Assembly: GCA_014155875.1 (NCBI GenBank)
Contig: JACEFZ010005535.1
Location: 50,001-114,000 of the forward strand
Direction: 5' to 3'
DNA length: 64,000 nucleotides
Source of the DNA: Cepaea nemoralis
Taxonomy: Eukaryota > Mollusca > Gastropoda > Stylommatophora > Helicidae
The stretch's first letter is position 1, and every line of letters begins with the position of its first letter. Of the stretch, positions 48,120-59,034 are shown in pieces. Under the pieces are notes generated by a model. That model was not told the origin of the DNA, did no database searches, and saw only the letters and a program-made list of their open reading frames with translations. Made by a program: the position numbers and the translations under genes.

Positions 48120-49185
48120 AGTAATTGCGGTGTATGTCCTAGCATCGTGTGTACGGCTGCGATGATTGCGGTGTATGTCCTAGCATCGTGTGTACGGCTG
48201 CGATGATTGCGGTGTATGTCCTAGCGCCGTGTGTATGGCTGTGGTAATTGCGATGTATGTCCTAGCGCCGTGTGTATGGCTGTGGTAATTGCGATGTATG
48301 TCCTAGCGCCATGTGTATGGCTGTGGTAATTGCGATGTATGTCCTAGCGCCATGTGTATGACTGTGGTAATTGCGATGTATGTCCTAGCGCCATGTGTTT
48401 GACTGTGGTAATTGCGATGTATGTCCTAGTGCCATGTGTATGGCTGTGGTAATTGCGATGTATGTCCTAGCGCCATGTGTTTGACTGTGGTAATTGCGAT
48501 GTATGTCCTAGCGCCATGTGTTCGACTGTGGTAATTGCGATGTATGTCCTAGCGTCATGTGTTTGACTGTGGTAATTGCGATGTATGTCCTAGCGCCATG
48601 TGTTTGACTGTGGTAATTGCGATGTATGTCCTAGCGCCATGTGTATGGCTGTGGTAATTGCGATGTATGTCCTAGCGTCATGTGTACGGCTGTGGTAATT
48701 GCGATGTATGTCCTAGCGCCATGTGTATGGCTGTGGTAATTGCGATGTATGTCCTAGCACCATGTGTATGGCTGTGGTAATTGCGATGTATGTCCTAGCG
48801 TCATGTGTATGGCTGTGGTAATTGCGATGTATGTCCTAGCGCCGTGTGTATGACTGGTAATTGCGATGTATGTCCTAGCACCATGTGTATGGCTGTGGTA
48901 ATTGCGATGTATGTCCTAGCGCCGTGTGTATGACTGGTAATTGCGATGTATGTCCTAGCGCCGTGTGTATGACTGGTAATTGCGATGTATGTCCTAGCGC
49001 CGTGTGTTTGGCTGTGGTAATTGCGATGTATGTCCTAGCGCCGTGTGTATGACTGGTAATTGCGATGTATGTCCTAGCGCCGTGTGTATGACTGGTAATT
49101 GCGATGTATGTCCTAGCGCCGTGTGTTTGGCTATGGTAATTGCGATGTATGTCCTAGCGCCGTGTGTATGACTGTGGTGTTGTAA
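48120..49185. repeat. 41-bp satellite array, about 26 copies
   Basis: Unit GTAATTGCGATGTATGTCCT plus AGCGCCATGTGTATGGCTGTG. Shorter 38-39-bp variants (GTATGACTG) appear after 48,840 in an alternating higher-order pattern. CpG-containing, unlike most arrays here. Confidence 0.95.
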
Positions 49186-49430
49186 GACGGGGATCTCAGT
49201 CGTTAAGCCGCCTGTTTTGAGATCAGAAGGTCACGGGCTCGATTTCTTACCGCAGCATTCTTTTCGGGAGTGCAGTTTTTTTCTCCCAGAGACTATCGTT
49301 GCCGGAGCTATGGAGTTCGTTCTTTGTACGACACGTTCGACCGGTGGTCATCTGTCCTGCGGAGAGAGACCGAGCCGTTTGGGATAAATCTTGTTGAAAT
49401 TAAGTGGATCCCCGTGCCTTTTAACCCTCT
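49186..49430 (+). repeat. SINE family 3-like repeat
   Basis: Head AGTCGTTAAGCCGCC, box B-like GGGCTCGATTTC, and TTGCCGGAGCTATGGAGTTCG, comparable to CGCCGGTGCTACGGAGTTTG at 1,728. Confidence 0.6.
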
Positions 49431-49539
49431 TTTATAAGTTGCTGTTTATGTTGTCAATCCGTCTAATTCTTGGTCTTCCTCGTGCTCTGTAACCATTTCT
49501 TCTTCATTTGTAGACACACATGGGTATAGTTGTTTTTTT

Positions 49540-49670
49540 TTTAAATTGCATATTTCTTACAGGACGTTGCAGTCAACACCAGCATTTTTCAGCTGTTGTT
49601 GATGTTCTTGGCAAGATTATGCTCAGTAGTTTGCCATTGATTTCTGAGCGACCGGCTCACGATGATATTA
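49540..49670 (-). repeat. SINE family 5, 3' half, minus strand
   Basis: TTACAGGACGTTGCAGTCAAC, CAGCATTTTTCAGCTG and GTAGTTTGCCATTGATTTCTGAGCGACCGG. Confidence 0.8.
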
Positions 49671-50044
49671 TATTTTAAATAGCTTCATTTAACATAAAGA
49701 GCTAGAATAATTATAATCCGCATAAATATGTGATGACAAAAATAACTTGTACAAAAGTAATTTAAACCAGAAATAAAACTAGGATGCAAATTACTAATAA
49801 AACATAACAGGTGAACAATGAATCCGTGTTCCAACAAGTGGTATCAGTGAACGGATCTGTGTTTCACCAGAAAAGACTGACAAGAAAGAGAATAGCTGAG
49901 ACACATAATATTAATGGTTTCACTCATTTGTTGATAGCAGTGCCAGTACTGTGAACATTGATATTTAAACAAGTATAATAATACTTCCTGTTCAGAACAG
50001 TGTTAATGTAAAATAATAATTGCCTGAAGTAGTTAAAATATTGT

Positions 50045-50250
50045 TAGGCTGGTTTGGGTTGGTTTGTGAAAAGATCACATGTTAGTTTTTGCATGTGCCA
50101 TTCTGGTGTGCACGCATTCGAGTCTTTTGCTAGCGCTACGTGGTTCGTGTACTTTTGACACATTTCCCTGTGTGATCTTCGGGAGGAGACTGGGACAATT
50201 AAGGGATATTCGTGTGCAGTTAAATTGATCTTCTAAATTTAAACTAAACT
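50045..50250 (+). repeat. SINE family 3-like 3' part
   Basis: GAAAAGATCACATG, TTTGCTAGCGCTACGTGGTTCG and a tail CTAAATTTAAACTAAACTAC similar to the family 3 end. Confidence 0.5.
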
Positions 50251-50449
50251 ACAAGGGTGCCCAACATATGCAGAACAGACAAAACTATTTTGAACACAGA
50301 ATCCACAAACAATATGCTGCACGATTTTTTGCCTGGCATATGAAGCGGGGAAATGAATCATACTTAGGCTGAATTTTGACCAACACCCGCTCCATTCCAG
50401 GACAAACTCAGTGGAGATGGCAACAGCTTCAGGTTTACTCATGAACTGG

Positions 50450-51085
50450 TGCCTGTGAAGAATAGACAGACTGGGATGTTATGACAAAGTCATTAAATCG
50501 GAGCTCGGGGATTGAACTAGACTTATTCCAACAATCAAGACCTAAGGGAAAAGACGATGGGGTTGAAAGAACACACGTTGAGTAAACCTAAAAGTTCTGC
50601 CACTGGATCACGCAGTGTAAACGAAATAGAAGGAGATTCAATCAAATGAAGGAGGGGGGGGGGAGAGAGAGAGAGAGGGAGAGAGAATTAGAGACGGGTA
50701 GAAATATGGGGAGAACAGTGTGCTACTTAATATGGGGAGAACACGGGGCTGCATATTGATACAACACGTATAGATACTAAAATATCACTCTACAACACAG
50801 TCTTCCTACCAATTGTATGCTATCAAGTATCAATGCCAAACCTGGATAATGACAGAGAAAGAGAAAAGAAAAATTACAACCACGGAGATTCCTGAGCAGA
50901 ATACTCAATGTACGTGTATCAAAAAGAGGGAAATTAGAAATGAAGAAATCAGGACTACAGTGGGGGTTATAGCATCGCTAGATTTCATTAGAAAACAGCA
51001 AGTTAAATGGTTTGGTCATACAACTAGGCTACCAACTATCAGTATACCACAACAAGTAATGATGTACAGACCAAACTGAACCAGA
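50450..51085 (+). mobile_element. RTE type B LINE fragments
   Basis: 50,780-51,080 encodes YQCQTWIMTEKEKRKITT and QQVKWFGHTTRLP, the conserved RT C-terminal and FGH motifs. 50,450-50,760 holds related but shuffled tail pieces including a GGGAGAGAGA run. Confidence 0.65.
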
Positions 51086-51299
51086 AGAAGATTCCGACCA
51101 TGTAAACAATGAACAGAGGGAGTGGAGCCTTGCCGTGCTATGATACAGAGAGGGGGCCGCGCCAGGCGGCATCGTAAGAGGACGGCATAAGCAGCAAAAT
51201 CAAAATACAATTTGAACCATTCAATAATTAAAAAACTTTAAGTGGCGACATTTCGAAAAGAAAAAAAAAACATGTAAGGAGCGGCATTTCGAAGACTTG

Positions 51300-51735
51300 C
51301 ATAATACTGGGAAAATCTACCACACGGCCCTGGGAGGGAATAACATAATCCATGGGAATCTCGATATATGAAGCACTTAAACGGACACTCTCCCTCTGTT
51401 TATACTTCACCTCGACACCGCAAAGTACAAGGGGAACAAGATGGGATGATGGATGGGCACTCTTCCGCTGTTTATGCTTCACCTCGACACCGCAAGGTAC
51501 AAGAGGAACAAGATGAGTTGAGATGAGACGGGGCTGCATAATATCGGGAGAACATGAAGCTGCATTAGTGCTGTGGCTAGAGTGCTTGCCGGCGGTCCTG
51601 TGGTAAATGGATGCGGATTTTGTCAGACTGAACTGGCTTCCTGGTCGACTTAGCCTAAATTGGGCACCAGGCAATTTCTTGGAAAGTAAAGTAGAATCAC
51701 ACGAAACGACGTTTGTCATATGCTATATGACAGAC
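51300..51735. repeat. LINE 3' repeat (minus) in two tandem pieces, then SINE family 6
   Basis: TTTATACTTCACCTCGACACCGCAAAGTAC and a second copy about 65 bases on are the reverse complement of the repeat at 11,640. 51,556-51,735 (plus) is a family 6 SINE (GGCTAGAGTGCTTGCCGG, TTGGGCACCAGGCAA). Confidence 0.65.
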
Positions 51736-51959
51736 TTGTACTGAGAAACTGATGAGCAAGTGCATCAGCTTATATAAATAGAATAGCAAGAGAAATAAGC
51801 ACGTTGTGGCACTGGTAAAGAACAAGTGTCACGTCATTGAAGTGCGTAGGATAACAACGCAACGGTAGTTTTGGACACTTACTGCACCAGCTCTCATCTA
51901 GAGTAGACGTCGAACACTTTGCTCTACATTTCCACGACCAACCGTCACTCTTACAAGTA

Positions 51960-52340
51960 GGGACTTAGGCCACAGTTAGACATACTGTTCATGTTCCTAC
52001 ATGGCCGGCTGCCGCCAGTGCTGACTGTTGCACTCTTCGTACGGCTGTTCTCTTGGCGCTTTCGCCAGTGAAACTCTGCGCTCAGGTCGGGCCATCTGAC
52101 CACTACCTCGATGGGATTTGACGGTCGGGGGCCGTTGGCTCTCACCGCACGACTGTAGTAGATAGGAGACACCTTCATCGAACACTCGAGCCAGGTATGA
52201 GTGTGAGATCTGTGAATGCAGTGCGGGAGTGTGAGATGACAGTGAAAGCATGAAGACTGGATCTGCATAAACGCTCATTACCGACATCTGTTGTTCGCCG
52301 GTGGCAAATACATACGTCGCCGTTCCCCTCATCGTGCTTT
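51960..52340. other. GC-richer unassigned sequence
   Basis: Higher CpG content than its surroundings. No reading frame with a recognisable domain on either strand. Confidence 0.4.
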
Positions 52341-52344
52341 CCGG

Positions 52345-52506
52345 AGTTGTTATTGCATGAGAGAATGTCGTGCCTTCCTGTGGTGTGTACAGTGTGAGGA
52401 GCAGACCTGCCGGGCTTGCTCTGATGTTCTTCAGCTAAATCTCATGGATCATACCTGCGAGCCGATCTCCAGGGCGCCAGCTAATCGGGGACTTAACGTT
52501 CAGTAG
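52345..52506 (+). CDS. Possible B-box-like zinc-binding fragment
   Basis: One plus frame encodes a Cys cluster: C-x-C-x3-C, then AFLWCVQC, EEQTCRAC, then LMDHTC, spacing close to a type 1 B-box (as in TRIM and some RING-associated proteins). The frame stops at 52504-52506. There is no clear donor at the 3' side and no strong acceptor upstream, so it may be a pseudogene or a chance match. No other domains nearby. Confidence 0.3.
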   Translation, partial: SCYCMRECRAFLWCVQCEEQTCRACSDVLQLNLMDHTCEPISRAPANRGLNVQ

Positions 52507-52670
52507 CGAGGCACCGATCGCTGTTCTGGCTCATTGAGTCGTCATCGCCTTGGGTACAATATCATTACAGTACGATATGGCAATGTACTATTACGCCTCG
52601 TGACAACGTTATCCAATGCTATCCATCGGGCGCTGGAACGCCCTCACGACGTTTGACACCAAAATTGGAA

Positions 52671-52718
<48 letters not shown>

Positions 52719-52734
52719 CATGATGATGATGATC
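52671..52734. repeat. (GAT)n microsatellite
   Basis: About 20 GAT units with one CAT interruption. Confidence 0.95.
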
Positions 52735-52739
52735 GTGTG

Positions 52740-53250
52740 TACAGTATATGTCCCGCACAGACTGTCTGGAGAAACGTAAAATCTCATCGAATATTTTCTC
52801 AGACCTGACAGAAACCTGACAAAATTGCCGAATGTCTACATAAGAAACGGCCTGTTGCCCAATGTCTACACAAAGCGTGCCGAGGCAAGTGATGAATGTT
52901 GACCTAATGTATTTGCAGATCCGGCAAATACAACACTGCCACAGATGTGACATAAGGTCGGATGACGTGGTTTTCGCTGTCACCTCTTAATAGAAAAGTA
53001 CATTTGTTGGATATTTATCGGAAGGGGAAAAAATTAAAATAGGATATATGTCGCAGACAGTGGCGAAGCTTGGGAAGGAGGAATTGGGGTGGGGGTGTAA
53101 AAAAAAAAGGGGGGGGGGCGTGCACTGCCTTGAGCCCTATGTCTGAAAACTGACGCCTAGTTCTCTTGTGTGATAAATGTCATCGGTGTTGACCTTGAGT
53201 TTTCCCAGATAGGTGAATATATGCTCGCTCATCCTAACTTTCGAATCTGG
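52740..53250. other. No recognised feature
   Basis: 52,790-52,880 shows short diverged duplications (AATGTCTACA...AAG). A poly-A/poly-G run lies at 53,098-53,119. Confidence 0.5.
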
Positions 53251-53254
53251 CTAC

Positions 53255-53480
53255 GCCTCTGATCTTCTCTTGCATGTTATGAGAAGAAATGATTTGGAGA
53301 ACTTGGTGACGACTGGCAAGATCGAAGGGAAGAGACCAAGGGGGAGACCGAGAAGTAAATACCTGGATGGCTTGGCCACGTGGCATGGTCGAGACAGAAA
53401 CACGGAGCTGATCCATGACTCTGATGATAGAGTGAGATGGCAGAACATGACCGCCCACGCTTATCGACATGGCACGTAAT
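53255..53480 (+). mobile_element. RTE-type LINE tail (LENLV subfamily)
   Basis: An uninterrupted frame: [60 protein letters not shown], stop TAA at 53477-53479. 5'-truncated and the best-preserved tail of this subfamily in the window. Confidence 0.88.
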
Positions 53481-53812
53481 GAATGAATACGCTTTTGATC
53501 GGAAGGCGGAGTGGCTTAGAAATATAGTGTCCGTCTCTAATTGGAGACGACCTGATGCGAGACACAGCGTGAAAAGAACTCGACTCATGTGCAGTTTACA
53601 AGTATGTGATTACAAACGCGCATTTCGATCCTTGTCATTGTTTCGTGCACTGCGGGAAGATCCTCTTTGTATGGTTTATGTGAAGAAGAGGCCGAAGCTC
53701 CTGTTAAGTTATGTGCGTCCAATGAATGTCTTCTTCTTCGTCTTCTAGTATCAACGTTTGTTGTGAATATATTCCGGCACGAGTTACGGACTTGACAGTT
53801 CGCTTGCACTCC

Positions 53813-53881
53813 CCTCCCCCCCCCCCCAATATTGTCTTGAAGTGTCTCTTCTGTGTGTCTGATTCCCCCTCTATCTCTCTA

Positions 53882-53928
<47 letters not shown>

Positions 53929-54446
53929 TTCTCTTCTCTCACTCTCTCTTCTCTCTGTCTCTCTTTCCCCTCTCTCTCTCTCTCTCTCTCTCTCTCGCCT
54001 CTCTCTCCTCTCTCTGTCCCCTCTCTCTTCTCTCTCCATCCCCCCTCTTTCCTCTCTCTGTTCCCCTCTCCTCTCTCTGTCCCCGCTCTCCTCTCTTTGT
54101 TCCTTCTCTATCTCTCCCCTCTCTCTCCTCTAGTTTGCCTCTCTCTCCTCTCTATCCCCTGTCTTCTCTTTCTGTCTTCTCTCTCTGCCCCTTCTCTCTC
54201 TCTCTCTCTCTGTCCTCTCTCTCTCTCTGTCTCCTCTCTTTGTCCTCTCTCTACTCTTTGTCTCCTCTCTGTCTCCTCTATCCGTTCCTTCTCCTCCTCG
54301 TTCTCTGTCTCCTATCTATCTCTCATCCCTCTGTCTCCCCTCTCTTCTCTTTCTTTCCTCTCTCTCTATCCTCTCTCCTCCCTCTCTCTGTCCTCCTCTC
54401 ATTCTGCTTTCTTTTCCCCTCTCTCCCCTCTCTCTCTCTCTCTCTG

Positions 54447-54492
<46 letters not shown>

Positions 54493-54500
54493 GTCTCCTC

Positions 54501-54531
<31 letters not shown>

Positions 54532-54563
54532 GTCTCCTCTCTCTCTCTCTCTCTCTCTGTCTC

Positions 54564-54604
<41 letters not shown>

Positions 54605-54676
54605 TTGCTCTCTCTCTCTCTGTCTCCTCTCTCTTCCCTCTCTCTGTCCTCCTCTCACTCTGCTTTTTCCCCCTCT

Positions 54677-54741
<65 letters not shown>

Positions 54742-54770
54742 CCCCTCTCTCTGTCCTCTCTGGCCCCTAT
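53813..54770. repeat. CT-rich tract (0.9 kb) with (CTAT)n end
   Basis: Mostly (CT)n with CCTCT and CTGTC interruptions; (CTAT)n at 54,692-54,740. Long Ser/Leu-rich frames on the plus strand and Arg/Glu-rich frames on the minus strand are artefacts. Confidence 0.95.
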
Positions 54771-54889
54771 GTTCCTCAATGTACGTAAAGGTGTAACGGT
54801 GGTGGTGTTATATGATCTCTCAGTGTAAGGTATAACTGTTGACGTAAATAACTTTCGCTTCGTAACTTAACCCTTCCTGGGATTTCCCG

Positions 54890-54935
54890 CCCACCACCCC
54901 ACCCCACCCCACCCCCACCTCCACCCCCACCCCCT
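54890..54935. repeat. CCACCCC low-complexity run
   Basis: CCACC/CCCCA repeats, about 45 bases. Confidence 0.85.
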
Positions 54936-55036
54936 CTTTAAATCCGTGAACATGATACTACTGTAAACTGGTGTGTGGTGTCGACACGGTGATTTATTCA
55001 TGTCACTGCTTGCCTGCCCGTCTGCCCGCCTGCTCA

Positions 55037-55727
55037 CCCGACTTATCTTGTAAGGAAAGTAGTTTGTCTTTCAGGCTTTTATTTTTATTTTCACAAGCGC
55101 AATTGTTTCATCCATCCATCCACCCATTCATCCATCCATTCAACCATCAATTAATCTACCCATCCACCCACCCATTCATCAATACATTCGTCCATCAATC
55201 CATTCATCCATCTATCCATCCGTCCATTCATCCATTCATCTATCAATCCATGCATCCATCCATCCATCCATTCATTCATCCATCCATTCATTCATTCATT
55301 CATCTATTCATTCATCCATTCTTCCATTCATACATCCATTCGCCCATTCATCCATCCACCCATTTATCCATTCATCTGTTCATACATCCATCTATCCGCC
55401 GTTCTTCTGTTAATCCTTTCATCCATCAATCCATCCATTCGTTCATCCATCCATCCATCCATCCATTTATCCATCTATCCATCAATTCATCCATCCATTC
55501 ATTCATCCATCCACTCCTCCATCCTTTCCCCCATCCACCCCTAACCCAACCCCTACCCACCTACTTCTAACCCTAGACATCAACACATCGGATATTTAAG
55601 AACAATAGCCCAAATCTATTCTACCATGCAGACCTGCACTTATCTTGTAAGGAAAGTACGTTGACTTTCAGGCTTTTATTTTTATTTTCACAAGCGCTAT
55701 TTTTTCAATCATTCATCCATCCTTTCA
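55037..55727. repeat. ATCC-type array, first block, and duplicated 75-bp leader
   Basis: The leader CTTATCTTGTAAGGAAAGTA...TTTTTATTTTCACAAGCGC occurs at 55,040 and again at 55,638. Each copy is followed by CATCCATTCAT-type repeats (55,110-55,545; from 55,700). Confidence 0.9.
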
Positions 55728-55902
55728 TCCTTTCAGGAAAAACTTCCGGTTTCAAGATGGCGACGGACGGTCGTGTTGTTTTGTGTTCGTTAACTTTTTC
55801 GCGTAGGGGATGGATTTATTCATCTCTTGCGTGTAATTGGTGTGCCAGGATGTAAAACCAGGAGTTTCTACTCAAGATCTGCGCGGGTGCTACGGAAACA
55901 GT

Positions 55903-56455
55903 AATCTTGAGCATAGCCTACGATGGGTAGCGTTGTGGTATTCTGTTGTGATAATTTGGTGTGTCCAGTGTGTGCCGCGTGGTTACACACCCGCTTCACA
56001 CGCGTGATCCGGGACTGTTTCCGGATCCGGTCAGGGATATGCACTACTGAGGAGCTCAAATGAGGGCGACACTCGAGTATAGTGCTTCCATATTGACGTG
56101 GATGGGCCTTAGGTTCATACCAGAGTGCGATCGGCGTTGCCAGTAGTGGGTTGTCCTCAATATTTAAATTTCAAATCCCGAAACAATTCATAATCAATTT
56201 GATTGTTGCTCACTGGATTTTAGGAGGCCTGGTGTTCCTTGCCAGTGAGAAGTCCTGATCGTTCGGGTCCCATCGATTGACGGACGTCGGTCGCGGCGAT
56301 TGGGCAATCTTGAGCATAGCCTACGATGGGTAGCGTTGTGGTATTCTGTTGTGATAATTTGGTGTGTCCAGTGTGTGCCGCGTGGTTACACACCCGCTTC
56401 ACACGCGTGATCCGGGACTGTTTCCGGATCCGGTCAGGGATATGCACTACTGAGG
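55903..56455 (+). repeat. Two identical 150-bp tRNA-containing repeats (family 2 unit)
   Basis: 55903-56052 and 56306-56455 appear identical (AATCTTGAGCATAGCC to CACTACTGAGG), spaced 403 bp. They contain box A GTGGTTACACACCCGC and box B-like TTTCCGGATCC. Between them lie the family 2 SINE 3' end and the start of the next unit. Confidence 0.9.
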
Positions 56456-58350
56456 TACTCCGAATTGCCGGCTTCAAATGTTTCTACAACAGACGACATC
56501 TGGGAACGGCGATTCTCGTTCGCGACAGCATGGTGGCGTCAGAGCTAGACATGTCCAGTTGGGACAGTGACGATATACAAATACAGGCGTTGAGAGTTCA
56601 TTCCAGTATACCATTCGTGTTGGTTAATGTTTATGCCCGCAATGCGAGTATGGACGCCCAGAAATGGCAGTGCTTAAGTGGCATATTAGGCCACGAGAGA
56701 AATGTTATTTTCTGTGGTGACTTCAACGCTAAAGGCAGAGCATGGGGAAACACTTCCTCCAATACACAAGGGGAGGAGCTCGAGACTGCACTGGAAACCA
56801 TCGACCTGGTTTGTATTAACAGTGACTGTGTCACCAGGACAGCAAGCCGTCCAGGCGATGAGGACAGTGCTATTGATCTGGCGCTAGTTTCACCTTCACT
56901 CACTACAGTGTGTAGATGGGGTGTCCTAGGACACCATGGCAGCGACCACCACCCGTGCAGCATATTGGTGGAGAAAGGCAGAACCAGGCAGCACAAGCTA
57001 AAGGTAAAGACGTTCCAGTATGACAGTACAGGGCAAGATGTGGTGAGTAAAATAAGACGTGACAAGCGCAGAACGTTTCAGGGCAGGAAAAAAAGCTGGG
57101 AGCAGCCACCGTGGTGGAGTTTCGAGATGGAGAAGGCTTGGGTGGATAAGCGTAGTGCTGTAAGGAGATGGCAAAATGCCAAGAAGAACAGAGCTGGTCA
57201 TCCTAGTCCCTGCTTGCACTTAGAAAGAGAGATGCACACAAAAGTAAGCTATTTCAAAAAACTGGTCAAGGTGGTTAAAAGCGAAAAATGGGCAGAGGTG
57301 TGTCAAAGAGTAAGCACAGACAAGTCACTGAAATTGTTCTGGCGACTACATAAAAGCATGAGTGGTGTAGTCAAGAATAAGAGCATTTCTGACTTCCAAG
57401 GTGCTGACCTCACCTGGCAGAGGACTGACGAGGACAAGGGCAAAGTCCTCTTTGAACGCTACCTTGAGCAGAGCAACCAGACAGACATGGGAGGCCGAAA
57501 TCTTGCCAAGGAGGTCACCTCAGACAGATGCAAGGCCCAGAACACTTCGGATGAAGACACAGTGACAGTGAAAGAAATCAAGGCTGTGCTTCGACGATCA
57601 AAAAACAGTGCTCCAGGTCCTGATGGCATAAGATACGACGACATAAATAGGTGTACCGACAATGAGCTAGAGAAACTAGCAGACATGTACAACAACAGTA
57701 TAGGGAGTGCTAGCATCAAGGAGGAATGGTTACACAGCTATCTGATTCCCTTGCCGAAGCCTGACAAAGACCACAAAAAAATTCAGGGATATCGAATTAT
57801 AACCATGCAGAATACAATAGGCAAGCTGCTGGAGAAGGTAATTGCCAGGAAAATATCAAGCCAACTAGAGAGGCAAGATGTTTTCCCACCTACCCTGGGT
57901 GGGTACCGTCCAAAAAGAGAAACCTGGACCAATGCAGCAGTCTTTGCCCATGATGTCTATGAAGGTTTCCACTCAGTCACTGAAACCGTTGCTGCAGCGA
58001 TTGATCTTGAGGACGCATACAACAGAGTACCAATGGATTTTTTAATGTTTCAGCTTCTTGAACTAAACGTAAGTCCATTCCTCCTTAGTTGGATCGCTGC
58101 AGCCCTCTACCAACGGAAAGTAGTTTTTAGATGTGGCAGTTGGACTTCGGAACCAACAACAATATATCCTGGCCTACCACAGGGATCACCATTATCTCCG
58201 GTACTGTTCAACGCCTACACAGTGAGAATCACCAGTGAGCAGATCACTGGACCTGGCAGGACATTGTCATATGCCGATGACGTGTTAGTGTATCGTCAGG
58301 GTAAGGATAGAGAGGAGGTTGCTGTGGAACTACAAACCGAACTCAATCGC
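56456..58350 (+). CDS. I-clade LINE ORF: endonuclease and reverse transcriptase
   Basis: The open frame runs from 56326 inside the tRNA-type repeat into LINE sequence from about 56,456. The AP-endonuclease part shows NVYARNAS, IFCGDFNAKG and the catalytic end HHGSDHHPC, but lacks the N-terminal WN/QE motifs. RT motifs: SAPGPDGIRYDDI, YRIITMQNTIGK, AAIDLEDAYNRV, LPQGSPLSPVLFN and LSYADDVLV (YADD at 58270-58281). A one-base indel near 58,350 ends the frame. Without its N-terminus the nuclease is probably inactive. Confidence 0.88.
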
Positions 58351-59030
58351 AAATTACTTGGTGTGATGAAGCTGGGGCAATGGTCAACCCAACAAAGGCA
58401 ACAGTGACTTGGTTCTCGTTGAATAATCATATTGTCAACAATCCAACACCAACTGTAATGCTGTGTTCAGAGACGGTGGAAAGAACGCAGGCAATGAATT
58501 ACCTGGGGATACGGTTTGATCGAAGCCTTGCTTATAATGTGCACATAGACCAGGTGATAACAAAGGCCAAGCGGGGTTTGGCAGCGATGCGGGTGATGGC
58601 GGCAGCAAACTGTGAGCAGCGCCATCTATGTCTTCTGTACGAGGGGCTGGTCATGTCTGTTTTGGAGTATGCAATGGCAATCCTGACTCTCAGCCATAAG
58701 CAGATAGAAAGGATGGAAAAGATACAGAATGAAGCTATGCGCATTATTCTTGGATGTACAAGAGATACAGCATGCAGGGCGATGCGCTACCTTCTTGATT
58801 TTCCAACCATTGAAGAGAGAATACAAGTTTGCAGGGCACGCGCCTACCTCAGAATTAACGCAAACACACAACATCCACTGCATAGTGAAATTAGGAAGGT
58901 GAAGGGCAGCAGGTTAAAAGAGGACGGTCGTGGATGGGTCAAGCCGAAGACATTATACAACAGGTGTGTTCACTTGAGGACTTAGAACCTGGCGAGGAGT
59001 GGGTGCAAGTGCCAACAGACTTCTGCACAT
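58351..59030 (+). pseudogene. I-clade LINE: RT C-terminus, frameshifted
   Basis: The frame resumes as CDEAGAMVNPTKATVTWFS, then NYLGIRFDRSLAYNVHID, LVMSVLEYAMAIL and EKIQNEAMRIILGCTRDT. A second shift near 58,925 (LKEDGRGWVKPKT) breaks it relative to the copy at 40,825. From 58,640 on it is homologous to that copy. Confidence 0.85.
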
Positions 59031-59034
59031 CCTT

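Noticed and set aside
47522..48145. 207-codon minus-strand frame
   Set aside because: Runs through GAA/GGA-rich DNA giving Leu/Phe/Ser/Pro runs; no domain.
53726..54828. Long Ser/Leu-rich (plus) and Arg/Glu-rich (minus) open frames
   Set aside because: Translation of CT/GA low-complexity DNA.
54971..55570. 199-codon Ile/His/Pro/Ser-rich frame (and 59891-60337)
   Set aside because: Translation of CATCCATT-type repeats.
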